Positions 8,669 to 22,909 are shown, counted from the first letter of the stretch. The stretch is 64,000 nt of DNA from Pseudoxanthomonas suwonensis 11-1 (GCF_000185965.1 NC_014924.1:3286001-3350000); one strand, 5' to 3'. A program made the numbers and translations. The notes: generated by a model from the letters alone, not told the origin.

Positions 8669-9631
8669 TCAGGTCTCCAGCTTCTTCCTGCGCACCGACC
8701 AGACCTGGTCGCCGAAGCCGTTGAGCCAGCTCTGCAGCATCTGCGAGTCCACGACCGTGGCCGTGATGCGGTAGCCGTCGTCCAGCTCCTTCACCTCCTG
8801 GTCGGTCGACAGCGGCGTTTCCAGCAGGTGGGCGCCTGCGCCCTTCGAGATGCTGAAGCCCAGGCGCACCCTGGTGCCGTCGCCGAAGCCGAAGCGGCCT
8901 TCGTCGTCGTAGCGCTTGAGGTCGAAGTCCTTCGGGCGCTCGAAGGTTAGGGTCGTCGCCTCGGCGGCAAGCAGCCGGTGCACGGCGATTGTCCGGTTGT
9001 CGTCATAGCCCTGGAACCGGCAGACCAGATACAGGCGGGCGCCCTGCTGGGCCAGGCCCAGGGGCATGACTTCGGCCTTGACCCGGTGGCCGGCGGCGTT
9101 GCGGTAGTCGATCCGCAGCCACCGGTTGGCGTACAGCGCCTCGCAGGCCACCTCGAACACGCCCGGCGCCACCTTCGGTGGCAGCAGGGGCTGCGAGGTG
9201 GCGACCACCCTTACCTTGTGCGGCCACTCCCGTTCCAGGTTCCTGGGTCCCGCCGCTTCGAGGTTGCGGCGCGCCTGGGCGAAGAAACCGTCGAGCGATC
9301 GCATCATGCGCACCGGCAGCAGGTTGCGCAGGTGCTCCTCGGCCAGGCGCAGCAGCAGCGATTCCTGCGGGGTCAGGCTGGACAGGGACAGCGCGCGGCC
9401 GGCGTCGGGCCAGCGGTAGCCATAGGGCCGGCTGCGCTGGTCGCGCTCGAGGTGGAACTCCTCGGCAAGCATTTCCAGCTGGCGCTGGATGGTGCGCAGG
9501 TCGCGCTCGATGCCGGCGTCCCGCAGCTGCTGGTGCAGCTCGGGCGCGGTGACCTTGCGGCCGCGCGGGATCCGCCTGAGCAGTTCGAGTGCCAGGCGCA
9601 CGGTCTCACGACTGTCTGATCGCTTCCCCAT
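8669..9631 (-). CDS. WYL-domain transcriptional regulator with N-terminal HTH
   Basis: A 320-residue protein with an N-terminal winged-helix (MGKRSDSRETVRLALELLRR and RDLRTIQRQLEMLAEEFHL, residues about 1-65) and a WYL domain around residues 150-235 (LRIDYRNAAGHR, EVMPLGLAQQGARLYLVCRF), plus a C-terminal extension typical of WYL regulators. WYL domains sense nucleic-acid or nucleotide ligands, and such regulators (BrxR/CapW type) often control phage-defence loci. The ATG at 9631 is chosen because it begins exactly at the HTH and no good upstream start is in frame. It is the promoter-distal gene of a same-strand set with a double-AAA+ ATPase (65 nt upstream) and a HEPN-like protein. Its regulatory target is inferred, not shown. 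Confidence 0.9.
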   Translation of the reverse strand: MGKRSDSRETVRLALELLRRIPRGRKVTAPELHQQLRDAGIERDLRTIQRQLEMLAEEFHLERDQRSRPYGYRWPDAGRALSLSSLTPQESLLLRLAEEHLRNLLPVRMMRSLDGFFAQARRNLEAAGPRNLEREWPHKVRVVATSQPLLPPKVAPGVFEVACEALYANRWLRIDYRNAAGHRVKAEVMPLGLAQQGARLYLVCRFQGYDDNRTIAVHRLLAAEATTLTFERPKDFDLKRYDDEGRFGFGDGTRVRLGFSISKGAGAHLLETPLSTDQEVKELDDGYRITATVVDSQMLQSWLNGFGDQVWSVRRKKLET

Positions 9632-9696
9632 GATCCCGCCCCCCGCGGGTCCTTGCCCATGTCTGCCTGCCGCCGACGGCGAACCCGGGCGGTATA

Positions 9697-11817
9697 TCAC
9701 GCCCGTCCGGGCGCGACGAAGCCCATCGGCCGCGGCCCGCTGGCCTTGAGCCTGGACTCGGCCTGCAGCAGGGACACGAACCCCCTCGCGCTGCCGACAG
9801 GACGGAAGCGGTGCTGGCGGGCGATGGCGGCGTAGTCGCCGGGCGTCAGGTTGCCCAGCTGCCGAACGAGGGCAATGTCCGCGGGGGAAGGTTCGCCAAG
9901 TTCCAGCGCGGCCAGGTGTCGGTGCAGCAGTTCCACGGCTTGGGTGGCAGTGAGGTAGTCCATCCGCACCTTGAGGTCGAACCGGCGGAGCGCGGCAGGG
10001 TCCAGCCCGGCGACCAGGTTGGTGGAGGCAATGAAGATGCCGGAGAACGTCTCCATCTGGGTCAGCATCTCGTTGACCCCGGTCACCTCCCACGAATGCC
10101 GCGCCTCGCGGCGGTCGCGCAGGAAGCTGTCGACCTCGTCGATCATCAGCACCGCCCGGTCGTGGCGTGCCTCGCGGAAGGCGGCGGCCAGGTTCTGCTC
10201 GGTCATGCCGAGGTAGGGCGAAAGCAGGTCCGACGCGCGGCGCACGTGCAGCGGCAGCTCCAGCCGGCGGGCCAGCCAGTGCGCGAACGCGGTCTTGCCG
10301 GTGCCCGGCGGGCCGTACATGCACATCCGGCCCTGGCCGGAACGCGCGAGGCCTTCCGCCAGTGCGGAGATGCTCGTGTCCGGGTTGAGGAAGGCCAGGT
10401 CGTAGGTTCCCGGCAGCTCGGCTGCGTCATGGGTATCCAGCCGGGCATGGCCCTGCGCCTGCAACGTGCCGTCCACCAGCCGCTGCAATGCCGCCTCGGC
10501 TCCGGACGCACCCAGGCGTGGAGCCACTGCACGCACCACCGAGGACGCGCGCGCCACCACCGCCGGTGCGAGGTGCGGTACCGCCGCCAGCCGTTCGATG
10601 CAGCGGCGGTCGACCAGGTCGCCACACACCGCTTCGATGATGCGGGTGCGCTGGCTGCGCGGCGGGACGTGCATCTCGATGATCATGTCGAACCGGCGCA
10701 GGAAGGCCGGATCGACCATGCCGATCGCGTTGGACAGCCAGAAGGTCGGCGCAGCGCTTTCCTCCAGCATGCGGTTCATCCAGGCCTTGCGTTCCTGGGC
10801 CACGCTGCGGGGGCCGAACAGGCCTCCACCGTCGAACACGTCCTCGACCTCGTCGAACAGCACCACCGACCGCTGCTGCGAAAGCAGGGTCTGGGCCGCG
10901 CGGAAGGCGCGCAGGCGGGTCCTGCCGTCGACGGGGTCGCCATCGCTGTCCTCGCTGGAGACTTCGTACAGCGGGCACCCCAGCCGGCCGGCAAGCATCC
11001 GCACCAGCTGGGTCTTGCCGGTACCGGGCGGACCATGCAGGAAGATGTTGGCGCCACGGCGGCGGGTCGCCAGTACGTGCTCCAGGTACGGCTCGAGGAT
11101 GGCCAGCGACTCGCGCAGGTGCGGGTAGTCCGCCGGCCCGAGCTCCGCCGCCGGCGCCACTGCCACGGCGCTGCGCAGCAGGTCCATGGGTTGCACCGGC
11201 GTGGACGACAGCAGGTCGGCGAACTCGCTGGACAACAGCTCCAGGCGGGAGCTGACCGAGCCGGTGCCATGGCGTCCGGTGACCAGCAGGCCCGAGCGCC
11301 CGAGCAGCCCCTTGCCGTCGAGCGCCTCCGCCACCTCGCGGACCGGCAAGTCCAGGATCCGCGCCAGGGCCTCGTGCAGTCGCCCGGTCGTCAGTTCGCC
11401 GAGCAGGTCGGCCGCGTTGTCCAGCAGCGGCTGGGTGTGCAGCAGCACGGCGAAGGACAGGATCCGGCATTCCACCGGCGAAAGCCCCAGCGCCCTCTGC
11501 AGCTGCGCCAGGTTGCGGGCCATCACCGCAGGAAGCCGCATGCGGCTGGCCCTGGCTTCGGCCTGCCCATGCATCGTCCGCAACGCGGCGCGTGCGGTGT
11601 CCGGGTCGAATGCCCCGGGGTCCTCGACCATCTCGCCGAACCCGAGCGCACAGGCCAGGTCGTCGTGGACGAAGTCGCCGCCACGGATGAACTTCCGGTG
11701 CCCGCGCATGGGCACCAGGATGCGCAGCATCCAGAGCTTCACCAGGGGTCGCAGGGCCGACTCGGCTTGCGACGCGCAGGATGCGGGGCGCCGGAGAAAC
11801 GAGGGTACGCGGGTCAT
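9697..11817 (-). CDS. Protein with two AAA+ ATPase modules
   Basis: A 706-residue protein. A helical N-terminal region (1 to about 230) is followed by two complete AAA+ modules: Walker A GPPGTGKT at 262-269 with Walker B VVLFDEVEDVF at 318-328, and Walker A GPPGTGKT at 502-509 with Walker B LMIDEVDSF at 557-565. Each has an LRRFD arginine-finger-like motif (373-377 and 610-614). Both modules look intact, so a ring-forming remodelling ATPase resembling CDC48/ClpB or the AAA proteins of defence loci is expected; it is not a standard Clp, FtsH or MoxR protein. The start has an excellent site, AAAGGAGG, but this is enclosed in a hairpin. Central gene of the HEPN-AAA-WYL set. Substrate unknown. 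Confidence 0.88.
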   Translation of the reverse strand: MTRVPSFLRRPASCASQAESALRPLVKLWMLRILVPMRGHRKFIRGGDFVHDDLACALGFGEMVEDPGAFDPDTARAALRTMHGQAEARASRMRLPAVMARNLAQLQRALGLSPVECRILSFAVLLHTQPLLDNAADLLGELTTGRLHEALARILDLPVREVAEALDGKGLLGRSGLLVTGRHGTGSVSSRLELLSSEFADLLSSTPVQPMDLLRSAVAVAPAAELGPADYPHLRESLAILEPYLEHVLATRRRGANIFLHGPPGTGKTQLVRMLAGRLGCPLYEVSSEDSDGDPVDGRTRLRAFRAAQTLLSQQRSVVLFDEVEDVFDGGGLFGPRSVAQERKAWMNRMLEESAAPTFWLSNAIGMVDPAFLRRFDMIIEMHVPPRSQRTRIIEAVCGDLVDRRCIERLAAVPHLAPAVVARASSVVRAVAPRLGASGAEAALQRLVDGTLQAQGHARLDTHDAAELPGTYDLAFLNPDTSISALAEGLARSGQGRMCMYGPPGTGKTAFAHWLARRLELPLHVRRASDLLSPYLGMTEQNLAAAFREARHDRAVLMIDEVDSFLRDRREARHSWEVTGVNEMLTQMETFSGIFIASTNLVAGLDPAALRRFDLKVRMDYLTATQAVELLHRHLAALELGEPSPADIALVRQLGNLTPGDYAAIARQHRFRPVGSARGFVSLLQAESRLKASGPRPMGFVAPGRA

Positions 11818-11841
11818 GGGGCCTCCTTTTCCAAGGAGCCC
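11818..11841 (-). promoter_or_regulatory. Hairpin enclosing the ribosome-binding site of the AAA+ gene
   Basis: On the minus strand GGGCTCCTT is followed after a two-nt turn by AAAAGGAGGCCCC and the ATG. CTCCTT can pair with AAGGAG, and GGGC with GCCC with one bulge. The Shine-Dalgarno sequence would therefore be occluded unless the hairpin is opened, for example by ribosomes finishing the upstream HEPN gene. Regulation is inference. Confidence 0.4.
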
Positions 11842-11893
11842 GATTCTCCGGAGCCACGCGACATCATGTGTCGCATGGACTCCCGCCCGGGTG

Positions 11894-12544
11894 TCAGACC
11901 ACCGGGTAGAGGATTTCGCCGTACTCCTGCTCGGGGTTTGACATCATGATGTCCAGCACCAGCGGCACCACGGTGCCCAGGATCGCGACGCCATCGCGTA
12001 CCTGGCTGCGGTTGACCTGGCTGTTCCAGGTGGCACCGCCATGTACAAGCTGGTTGCGCAGCACATACAACCGGTCGAACACGATGGACAGCACGGTGGC
12101 CGTATCGCGGCCGGTCACTGCGGCCAGGGCGGCCTTCTGGCTGGCCGCGAAGGCCTGTTCCCACCTGCCACTGGAGTCATGGTCGCGCAGGGCCGCCCAG
12201 AAGGGCTCAAAGGCGAACCTGTTGCCGACCAGGGTGCGGATCGGGCCGCTGAACTGCTGGAACAGCGCCTGGTGCAGGCGCCCCTCCCGGTCCAGGCCAA
12301 CGATGGTGGCGAGGAACGCCCGGGCCCGGTCGCGCTCCCGCTCCGCCTGGCCGAACTCGCGCGCGTAGCCGGCATTCAACGCCACCCACGACAGGATGAA
12401 GCGCAGGTCCGGATCGTCCCCGGCCTGCTCGGCGCGCTGCAGCCAGCTGAGCGCGCGGTGGATGCGCAGGCGCAAGGCCTCCGGCTGGTCTTCGCGTATG
12501 GCCCGGTGTCGCTCCTTCAAGGCCGCTGCCGTCAGAACCGTCAT
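11894..12544 (-). CDS. HEPN-like putative RNase/toxin-type protein
   Basis: A 216-residue, largely alpha-helical, cytoplasmic protein with no signal peptide. Its only clear motif is FDRLYVLRNQLVHGG, containing R163-N164-xxx-H168, the Rx4H catalytic signature of HEPN ribonuclease domains, here in the form RNxLVHG seen in Apea-type HEPN proteins. The rest is amphipathic helix, consistent with a divergent HEPN fold. AGGGGGAG just precedes the ATG. First gene of a minus-strand trio with the double-AAA+ ATPase (76 nt downstream) and WYL regulator, an arrangement suggesting a HEPN effector controlled by an ATPase sensor. The general family call is moderately secure; RNA cleavage is inferred from the motif. 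Confidence 0.65.
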   Translation of the reverse strand: MTVLTAAALKERHRAIREDQPEALRLRIHRALSWLQRAEQAGDDPDLRFILSWVALNAGYAREFGQAERERDRARAFLATIVGLDREGRLHQALFQQFSGPIRTLVGNRFAFEPFWAALRDHDSSGRWEQAFAASQKAALAAVTGRDTATVLSIVFDRLYVLRNQLVHGGATWNSQVNRSQVRDGVAILGTVVPLVLDIMMSNPEQEYGEILYPVV

Positions 12545-12700
12545 TTCTCCCCCTGTGGAACGCCGCTTGCCCCCTACCCGGGTTGGTGCATCGGCAGGTT
12601 CCGCAGCTTAGCCATCCGGGCCAGCGGCGGGAACGCCCTTCATCACCCGCCGACACGCGGCGGGACAGGCTGGTGGGCATTCCTGGTTGGAGATTCCCCC

Positions 12701-13036
12701 ATGCGTATCGCGATCCTTGCCGTTCCTGCCGCCCTGCTGATTGCGGGGTGTGCCTCCTCGCCGCTGGCCCAGCGGGTGGAGCCGATCGACGGGGTGGTGT
12801 CGGGCCAGTGCCATGCCGACATGGTGCGGGGGGCCGTCGGACTGGCGGCTTCGGGCACCACGATCGAGCGGGCGCGGATAGACAGCGACAGCAGCGAAGT
12901 GCTGGTGGTGCGCGGCCAGGGCGACCGGATGGGCAGCGCGACCCTGCCGGAGCCGGGTACCGGCGGGGCGGGCGGTTCGCGGCTGGTGATCGAAACCGGC
13001 AACAACAACGCGATTACGGCGGTGCGGTGTGGGTAA
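12701..13036 (+). CDS. Small lipoprotein, divergent I78 peptidase-inhibitor-like
   Basis: A 111-residue secreted protein with a lipoprotein signal peptide (MRIAILAVPAALLIAGC, lipobox IAGC). The mature part, GQCHADMVRGAVGLAASG... ending in RLVIETGNNNAITAVRCG, parallels the I78 inhibitor fold: an early Cys, a VxGxVGL segment, a basic-residue-plus-hydrophobic strand and a terminal RCG. The central RTLRPG-type loop is poorly conserved, so inhibitory function is uncertain. It diverges from the HEPN gene and faces topoisomerase IB; a clearer I78 paralogue lies on the other side of that gene at 14378. Likely periplasmic, anchored in a membrane. Confidence 0.65.
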   Translation: MRIAILAVPAALLIAGCASSPLAQRVEPIDGVVSGQCHADMVRGAVGLAASGTTIERARIDSDSSEVLVVRGQGDRMGSATLPEPGTGGAGGSRLVIETGNNNAITAVRCG

Positions 13037-13157
13037 GGCCGCGGCCTGCCCTGCTCCCAGACAGCAGGTCTGGTAACCGGCCGGTCGCCGGTAGAAGCGG
13101 AAGGTCGCCCGGTCCCGGGCTATCAGATGTTCGTCTGCGCCGGGACGAAGGGGCCCG

Positions 13158-14096
13158 TCAGAGCGCGGGTACCCCGCCGGTAGTGGCCAGCGAGCGCTTG
13201 CGCGCACGTCGCAGGAAGACCAGGGCAGCCTGCTCCCACTGGCGGTCGCCGCGGCAGTGGCCGCAATGGCGCTGCAGGGTGCCTTCGCGCCAGCCGTCGA
13301 AGACGCAGGGATCGATATAGGCCTTGCGGCAGACGGCGGGCGTGTTGCCCAGCAGGGAGGCGACCTCGCGCACGACCTGCACCTGCTGGGCGGCGCATTC
13401 GCGCTCCACCTCGGCCGCCTCGCCAAGCCCCGCCAGCGCGCGCATCGCGGCCACTGTCCCTCCCCAGGTGCGGAAGTCCTTGGCGGTGAAGGCCTCGCCC
13501 ATCACCTCCTGCAGGTAGTCGTTGACCTGGTTGGACTGCACCGGCTGCACGTTGCCGTCGTCGTCGCGGTACTGGAACAGGCACTGGCCGGGCAGCTCGC
13601 GGCAGCGGCGCACCAGCCTGGCCAGGCGGCGGTCGTCGATCACCGCTTCCTGCGGCTGGCCGGCCTTGCCGCGGAACGAGATATGCGCGCGGCCGCCGGC
13701 GAGGAAGCGGATGTGGTGGTTGCGCAGGGTGGTCAGGCCGTATGAACGGTTCTGCTGGCGGTAGGTCTCGTTGCCCACGCGCAGCAGGGTGTGGTCCATC
13801 AGCGCGACCACCATGGCCAGCACCTTCTGCCGCGGGTAGCCGGGCCGGGCCAGGTCGCGGCGCAGGCGCCGGCGCAGGGCCGGCAGGGCCTTGCCGAAGG
13901 CGACGATGCGCTCGAACTTGCCCTGGCCGCGGTGCTGGGCCCACTCCGGGTGGTAACGGTACTGCTTGCGGCCGCGGGCATCGCGACCGGTCGCCTGGAG
14001 GTGGCCGCGCGGGTCGGCGCAAATCCATACGTCGGTCCAGGCCGGCGGGATCGCCAGGGCACGGATCCGGTCCAGGTCCTCGCGCCCGCGGACCAC
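13158..14096 (-). CDS. DNA topoisomerase IB (eukaryote-like type)
   Basis: Relaxes supercoils through a 3'-phosphotyrosyl intermediate. Recognisable segments are RALAIPPAWTDVWICADPRGHLQATGRDARGRKQYRYHPEW near the start, the catalytic-core motif HTLLRVGNETYRQQNRSYGLTTLRNHH, and FRTWGGTVAAMRAL; the catalytic tyrosine is expected in KAYIDP near the C-terminus. The GTG at 14096 is only a minimal start: the same frame continues upstream to about 14302 and encodes the conserved N-terminus (AARRDADRAGLIYVADTDPGIRRR), yet that extension contains no ATG, GTG or TTG. An ATG at 14292 lies one base out of frame, so a one-base frameshift or a rare start codon is likely. Confidence 0.85.
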   Translation of the reverse strand: MVRGREDLDRIRALAIPPAWTDVWICADPRGHLQATGRDARGRKQYRYHPEWAQHRGQGKFERIVAFGKALPALRRRLRRDLARPGYPRQKVLAMVVALMDHTLLRVGNETYRQQNRSYGLTTLRNHHIRFLAGGRAHISFRGKAGQPQEAVIDDRRLARLVRRCRELPGQCLFQYRDDDGNVQPVQSNQVNDYLQEVMGEAFTAKDFRTWGGTVAAMRALAGLGEAAEVERECAAQQVQVVREVASLLGNTPAVCRKAYIDPCVFDGWREGTLQRHCGHCRGDRQWEQAALVFLRRARKRSLATTGGVPAL

Positions 14097-14377
14097 CTTG
14101 CCGTCGGCATCGCGGTAGCAGAAGCCCCTCCCCTGCTTTCGGCGGCGGATGCCGGGATCGGTATCGGCGACGTAGATCAGGCCGGCGCGGTCGGCATCCC
14201 GGCGGGCGGCTTCGGGGTCTGCGGTGTGGACGGGGGTGGCCAGGGGAATGCCGTTGCGGGTGGGGGCAGCCAGTCTCGGCGGCGGTCCGCATTGGCCGCG
14301 TCAACAGAACCCGTTAACGTTTCGCCAATGCCGGGTCCTTACCCTGCAGGTTCGTTGTCCACACACGGAGATTGCCG

Positions 14378-14752
14378 ATGCGCGTCCGTCCTCTATTCGT
14401 CCTCCCGCTGGTCCTGCTGGGCCTGGCCGCCTGCGCCAACAACGGCACCCTGAGCGAAGAGGAAGAGCAGGAGCAGGCACTGCTCGCGGCACGCCGGGCG
14501 CTCGAGTCCGCCGCCGATCCCGGCGAGGCGGCGACCGCGCCGCCGCCGGCCAGCTGCGACGCCACCGCGGTGCAGGGCCTGGTCGGCGAGGACGCCAGCG
14601 AGGCCGTCGTCGAGCAGGCACGCACCGATGCCGGCGCCGATTCCGTGCGCACCCTGCGCCCGGGCCAGGCGGTGACGCTCGAGTTCAACGGCGCCCGCCT
14701 CAACGTCGAACTCGACGACGGGAACCGCATCGTTTCCCTGCGTTGCGGATAA
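14378..14752 (+). CDS. I78-family peptidase inhibitor-like lipoprotein
   Basis: A 124-residue lipoprotein: signal peptide MRVRPLFVLPLVLLGLAAC (lipobox LAAC), an acidic linker (EEEEQEQ), then a domain matching the I78 inhibitor family: CDATAVQGLVGEDASEAV, RTLRPGQAVTLEF, ARLNVELDDGNRIVSLRCG. I78 proteins bind serine proteases in the periplasm or at the cell surface. The ATG at 14378 has CGGAG upstream; a TTG six bases earlier is less likely. Its neighbours are topoisomerase IB and gltB, neither functionally related, so it is probably a single-gene unit. Family assignment is strong; the protease target is unknown. Confidence 0.85.
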   Translation: MRVRPLFVLPLVLLGLAACANNGTLSEEEEQEQALLAARRALESAADPGEAATAPPPASCDATAVQGLVGEDASEAVVEQARTDAGADSVRTLRPGQAVTLEFNGARLNVELDDGNRIVSLRCG

Positions 14753-14966
14753 GCCTGCCGGGCCGTTACGCGGCGCGCGGAAGACGGTTGCAATTGCATG
14801 TATTTTCCGTGCGCCCGCGCACCTTGCGGCACCGCAGCAACTGTGTTTAATTCGGGTATTCCGGCGGCAAACTGGTAGCGCACGTTTCTTCTGAAACGTT
14901 GTGCGGTGCCGCCCTCGCCCGCGTTCGGGAAACACGACCCGGACGCACGCTTTACTCGAGGCACAG

Positions 14967-20941
<5,975 letters not shown>

Positions 20942-20947
20942 GCGATA

Positions 20948-20998
20948 AAGCCCCTCCCCCACCGGGGAGGGGTTGGGCAGAGGGCCGGGTGCTGAGCC
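20948..20998 (+). repeat. About 50-bp repeat with terminator-like hairpin after gltD
   Basis: Contains CCCCTCCCC (20951-20959) pairing with GGGGAGGGG (20964-20972) and then TT. The whole stretch, hairpin plus a GGCAGAGGGCCGGGTGC-type tail, recurs nearly unchanged after the dipeptidase gene at 26490-26541. Probably a dispersed repeat that also acts as a weak terminator. Confidence 0.6.
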
Positions 20999-21040
20999 CT
21001 GCACGCACCGGCGTCCCTTCTTCCGTCTTTCCGGCAACAC

Positions 21041-21073
21041 ATAGCCCGGATAAGGCCGAAGGCCGCATCCGGG
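21041..21073 (+). repeat. REP element (GTAG-type, head sequence ATAG)
   Basis: Palindromic unit TAGCCCGGATAAGGCC-GAA-GGCCGCATCCGGG: CCCGGAT pairs with ATCCGGG and GGCC with GGCC across a GAA turn. Copies with the same design occur at 28435, 28544, 50444 and 50721, and in inverted form at 22554, 28731, 50510 and 50808. The head tetranucleotide is ATAG here rather than GTAG. Confidence 0.7.
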
Positions 21074-21227
21074 ACAGCCGCCACGTCGTCCCGCGGTGGT
21101 TCCGCAGCGCATAGCGCTGCCACGCACGCACACCTGCGCACGCAACCTCGCGTTATGCGGCGCCAGCCGGAAGGACTGTTGCGTCCTTCCTGCCACAAGC
21201 CCGCCGCCCTTGCCCCACAATCCCCCC

Positions 21228-22406
21228 ATGCCCGCCGAATCGCCATTCGCGCGCCTGTGGCGCGACAACTCCGTATCCGCCATTGCCGCCGGCTTCGTCA
21301 CCGTGCTGGTGGGCTTTGCCAGCTCGGCGGCGATCGTGTTCCAGGCCGCGCAGGCGATGGGTGCTACGCCGGGGCAGACCGCATCGTGGATGTGGGCGCT
21401 GGGGCTGGGCATGGGCGCGACCTGCATCGGCCTGTCGCTGCGCTGGAAGATGCCGGTGGTCACTGCCTGGTCCACGCCCGGCGCGGCGATGCTGGTCACC
21501 AGTGCGGCCGGTGTACCAATGGCCGAGGCGATCGCAGGCTTCCTGCTCTCCGCCCTGCTGATCACCATCGCCGGCTTCTCCGGCGTGTTCGAGCGGTTGC
21601 TCGGACGCATGCCGCTGTCGCTGGCCTCGGGCATGCTCGCCGGCGTGCTGTTGCGCTTCTGCGTGGATGCATTCGGCGCGATCCAGCCGCAGCCGCTGCT
21701 GGTGCTCACCATGCTGGTGGCGTGGCTCGCCTCGCGCCGGCTGTGGCCGCGCTACGCCATCATCCTCACCCTCGTCGCCGGCACCCTGGTGGCGGCGCTG
21801 ACCGCGCAACTGGATGTGGGCCAGCTGCGGCTGGAACTGGCACGTCCGGAATGGACCACGCCACGGCTGAGCCTGGCCGCGGTGCTGGGCGTGGCCCTGC
21901 CGCTGTTCGTGGTGACCATGGCTTCGCAGAACGTGCCGGGCGTGGCGGTGATCCGGGCCTCGGGCTATCCGGTGCCGGTATCGCCGGTGATCGGCTGGAC
22001 CGGCGTGGCGACCCTGCTGCTCGCACCATTCGGCGCGTTCGCGCTGAACCTTGCGGCGATCACCGCGGCCATCTGCATGGGTCCGGAAGCGCATCCCGAT
22101 CCGGCGCGCCGCTACATGGCCTCGGTGTGGGCGGGCATCTTCTACCTGCTGGTGGGCGTGTTCGGCGCCACCGTGGCCGGGCTGTTCGCCGCATTCCCGC
22201 AGGCACTGGTACTGGCGATCGCGGGCATCGCGCTGATCGGCACCCTCGGCAACAGCCTGGCGACTGCGCTGCAGGATCCAGGCGAGCGCGACGCGGCGCT
22301 GGTGACCTTCGTTGTTACCGCCTCGGGCCTGTCGCTGCTGGGCGTGGGCGCGGCGTTCTGGGGACTGGTGGCGGGGGTCATCGTGCGGGTGGTGCTGCGG
22401 CCCTGA
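21228..22406 (+). CDS. BenE-family (benzoate/H+ symporter-like) membrane transporter
   Basis: A 392-residue inner-membrane protein with 11-12 hydrophobic segments, close in length to BenE transporters. Typical features: FARLWRDNSVSAIAAGFVTVLVGF at the N-terminus, GLSLRWKMPVVTAWSTPGAAML near residue 70, LPLFVVTMASQNVPGVAVIRASGY near 225, and NLAAITAAICMGPEAHPDPARRY near 272. Such proteins import aromatic acids with protons, but no benzoate catabolic genes are present, so substrate is open. The ATG at 21228 matches the family N-terminus; an upstream in-frame ATG would add an implausible Cys/Pro-rich leader. Isolated gene with no obvious ribosome-binding site. Confidence 0.88.
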   Translation: MPAESPFARLWRDNSVSAIAAGFVTVLVGFASSAAIVFQAAQAMGATPGQTASWMWALGLGMGATCIGLSLRWKMPVVTAWSTPGAAMLVTSAAGVPMAEAIAGFLLSALLITIAGFSGVFERLLGRMPLSLASGMLAGVLLRFCVDAFGAIQPQPLLVLTMLVAWLASRRLWPRYAIILTLVAGTLVAALTAQLDVGQLRLELARPEWTTPRLSLAAVLGVALPLFVVTMASQNVPGVAVIRASGYPVPVSPVIGWTGVATLLLAPFGAFALNLAAITAAICMGPEAHPDPARRYMASVWAGIFYLLVGVFGATVAGLFAAFPQALVLAIAGIALIGTLGNSLATALQDPGERDAALVTFVVTASGLSLLGVGAAFWGLVAGVIVRVVLRP

Positions 22407-22909
22407 CGTACGCGCCTCCCACCCGGGGCGAAGGAGAGCGCGGAGCGGGGGCTGGGGAGGCGGCCGCCCGCAATGTTCTGGATGCGACGCGATCTGTTCC
22501 CGTGTCGGTCTCCGACCCTCTCCCCTGCCCCCTCTCCCGCAGGGAGAGGGGAACCCGGGTGCGCTTCGCTTACCCGGGCTACATGGGCAGGCGAGGCGGC
22601 CTGGGTCCATGCCAGCACCTGGCCGCCACCGCTGCCCGCGCTCCGTGCGCTGACCCGCGCCCAAGTGGAGCGGCGTCGACGGCGCGGGCGCCAGTAGCCT
22701 GCAGGCGCGCGCCTCACCCCCACAGGGAGAGGGGTGTTGCTTCCCTCGGTGGCAGTGGGCCGACAGCACTCCGTGTCATTTCCTCTTGGCGAATCGCCAT
22801 CAGGAATCGCGGTCATGGGCGTGGACTGGCTTTGTGACGCGCTTCTAGAGTCGTTCCCGTCATAAGCCGAACGCCCGCAGCGGGCCGGCACCCCCAACGA
22901 GAACCGATC
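22407..22909. other. Gene-free, repeat-rich interval
   Basis: About 500 nt between the BenE-like gene and the TonB receptor. Contains the palindrome CCTCTCCC-GCA-GGGAGAGG (22531-22550), an inverted REP (22554-22582) and a second, partial copy of the CCCCCACAGGGAGAGGGG motif near 22716. The promoter of the TonB receptor operon should lie near its end. No coding frame is convincing. Confidence 0.6.
22554..22582 (-). repeat. REP element (GTAG-type), minus orientation
   Basis: CCCGGGTGCGC-TTC-GCTTACCCGGGCTAC; on the minus strand it reads GTAGCCCGGGTAAGCGAAGCGCACCCGGG. Same architecture as the other REP units, with GGAT replaced by GGGT and a shorter stem. Confidence 0.7.

Noticed and set aside
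9811-11949. About 700-codon plus-strand open frame opposite the AAA+ gene
   Set aside because: Shadow of the real minus-strand gene; composition is implausible and it ignores both Walker motifs of the true frame.
8602-12700. Attachment-site duplication of the tRNA-Arg 3' end bounding the HEPN/AAA/WYL genes
   Set aside because: I saw no second copy of the tRNA 3' end in the region; integration at the tRNA therefore remains unproved.
13123-14304. Alternative minus-strand frame overlapping topoisomerase IB
   Set aside because: Pro/Arg-rich shadow. Its first few codons may be the true start region if a one-base frameshift exists, but the body is not a protein.
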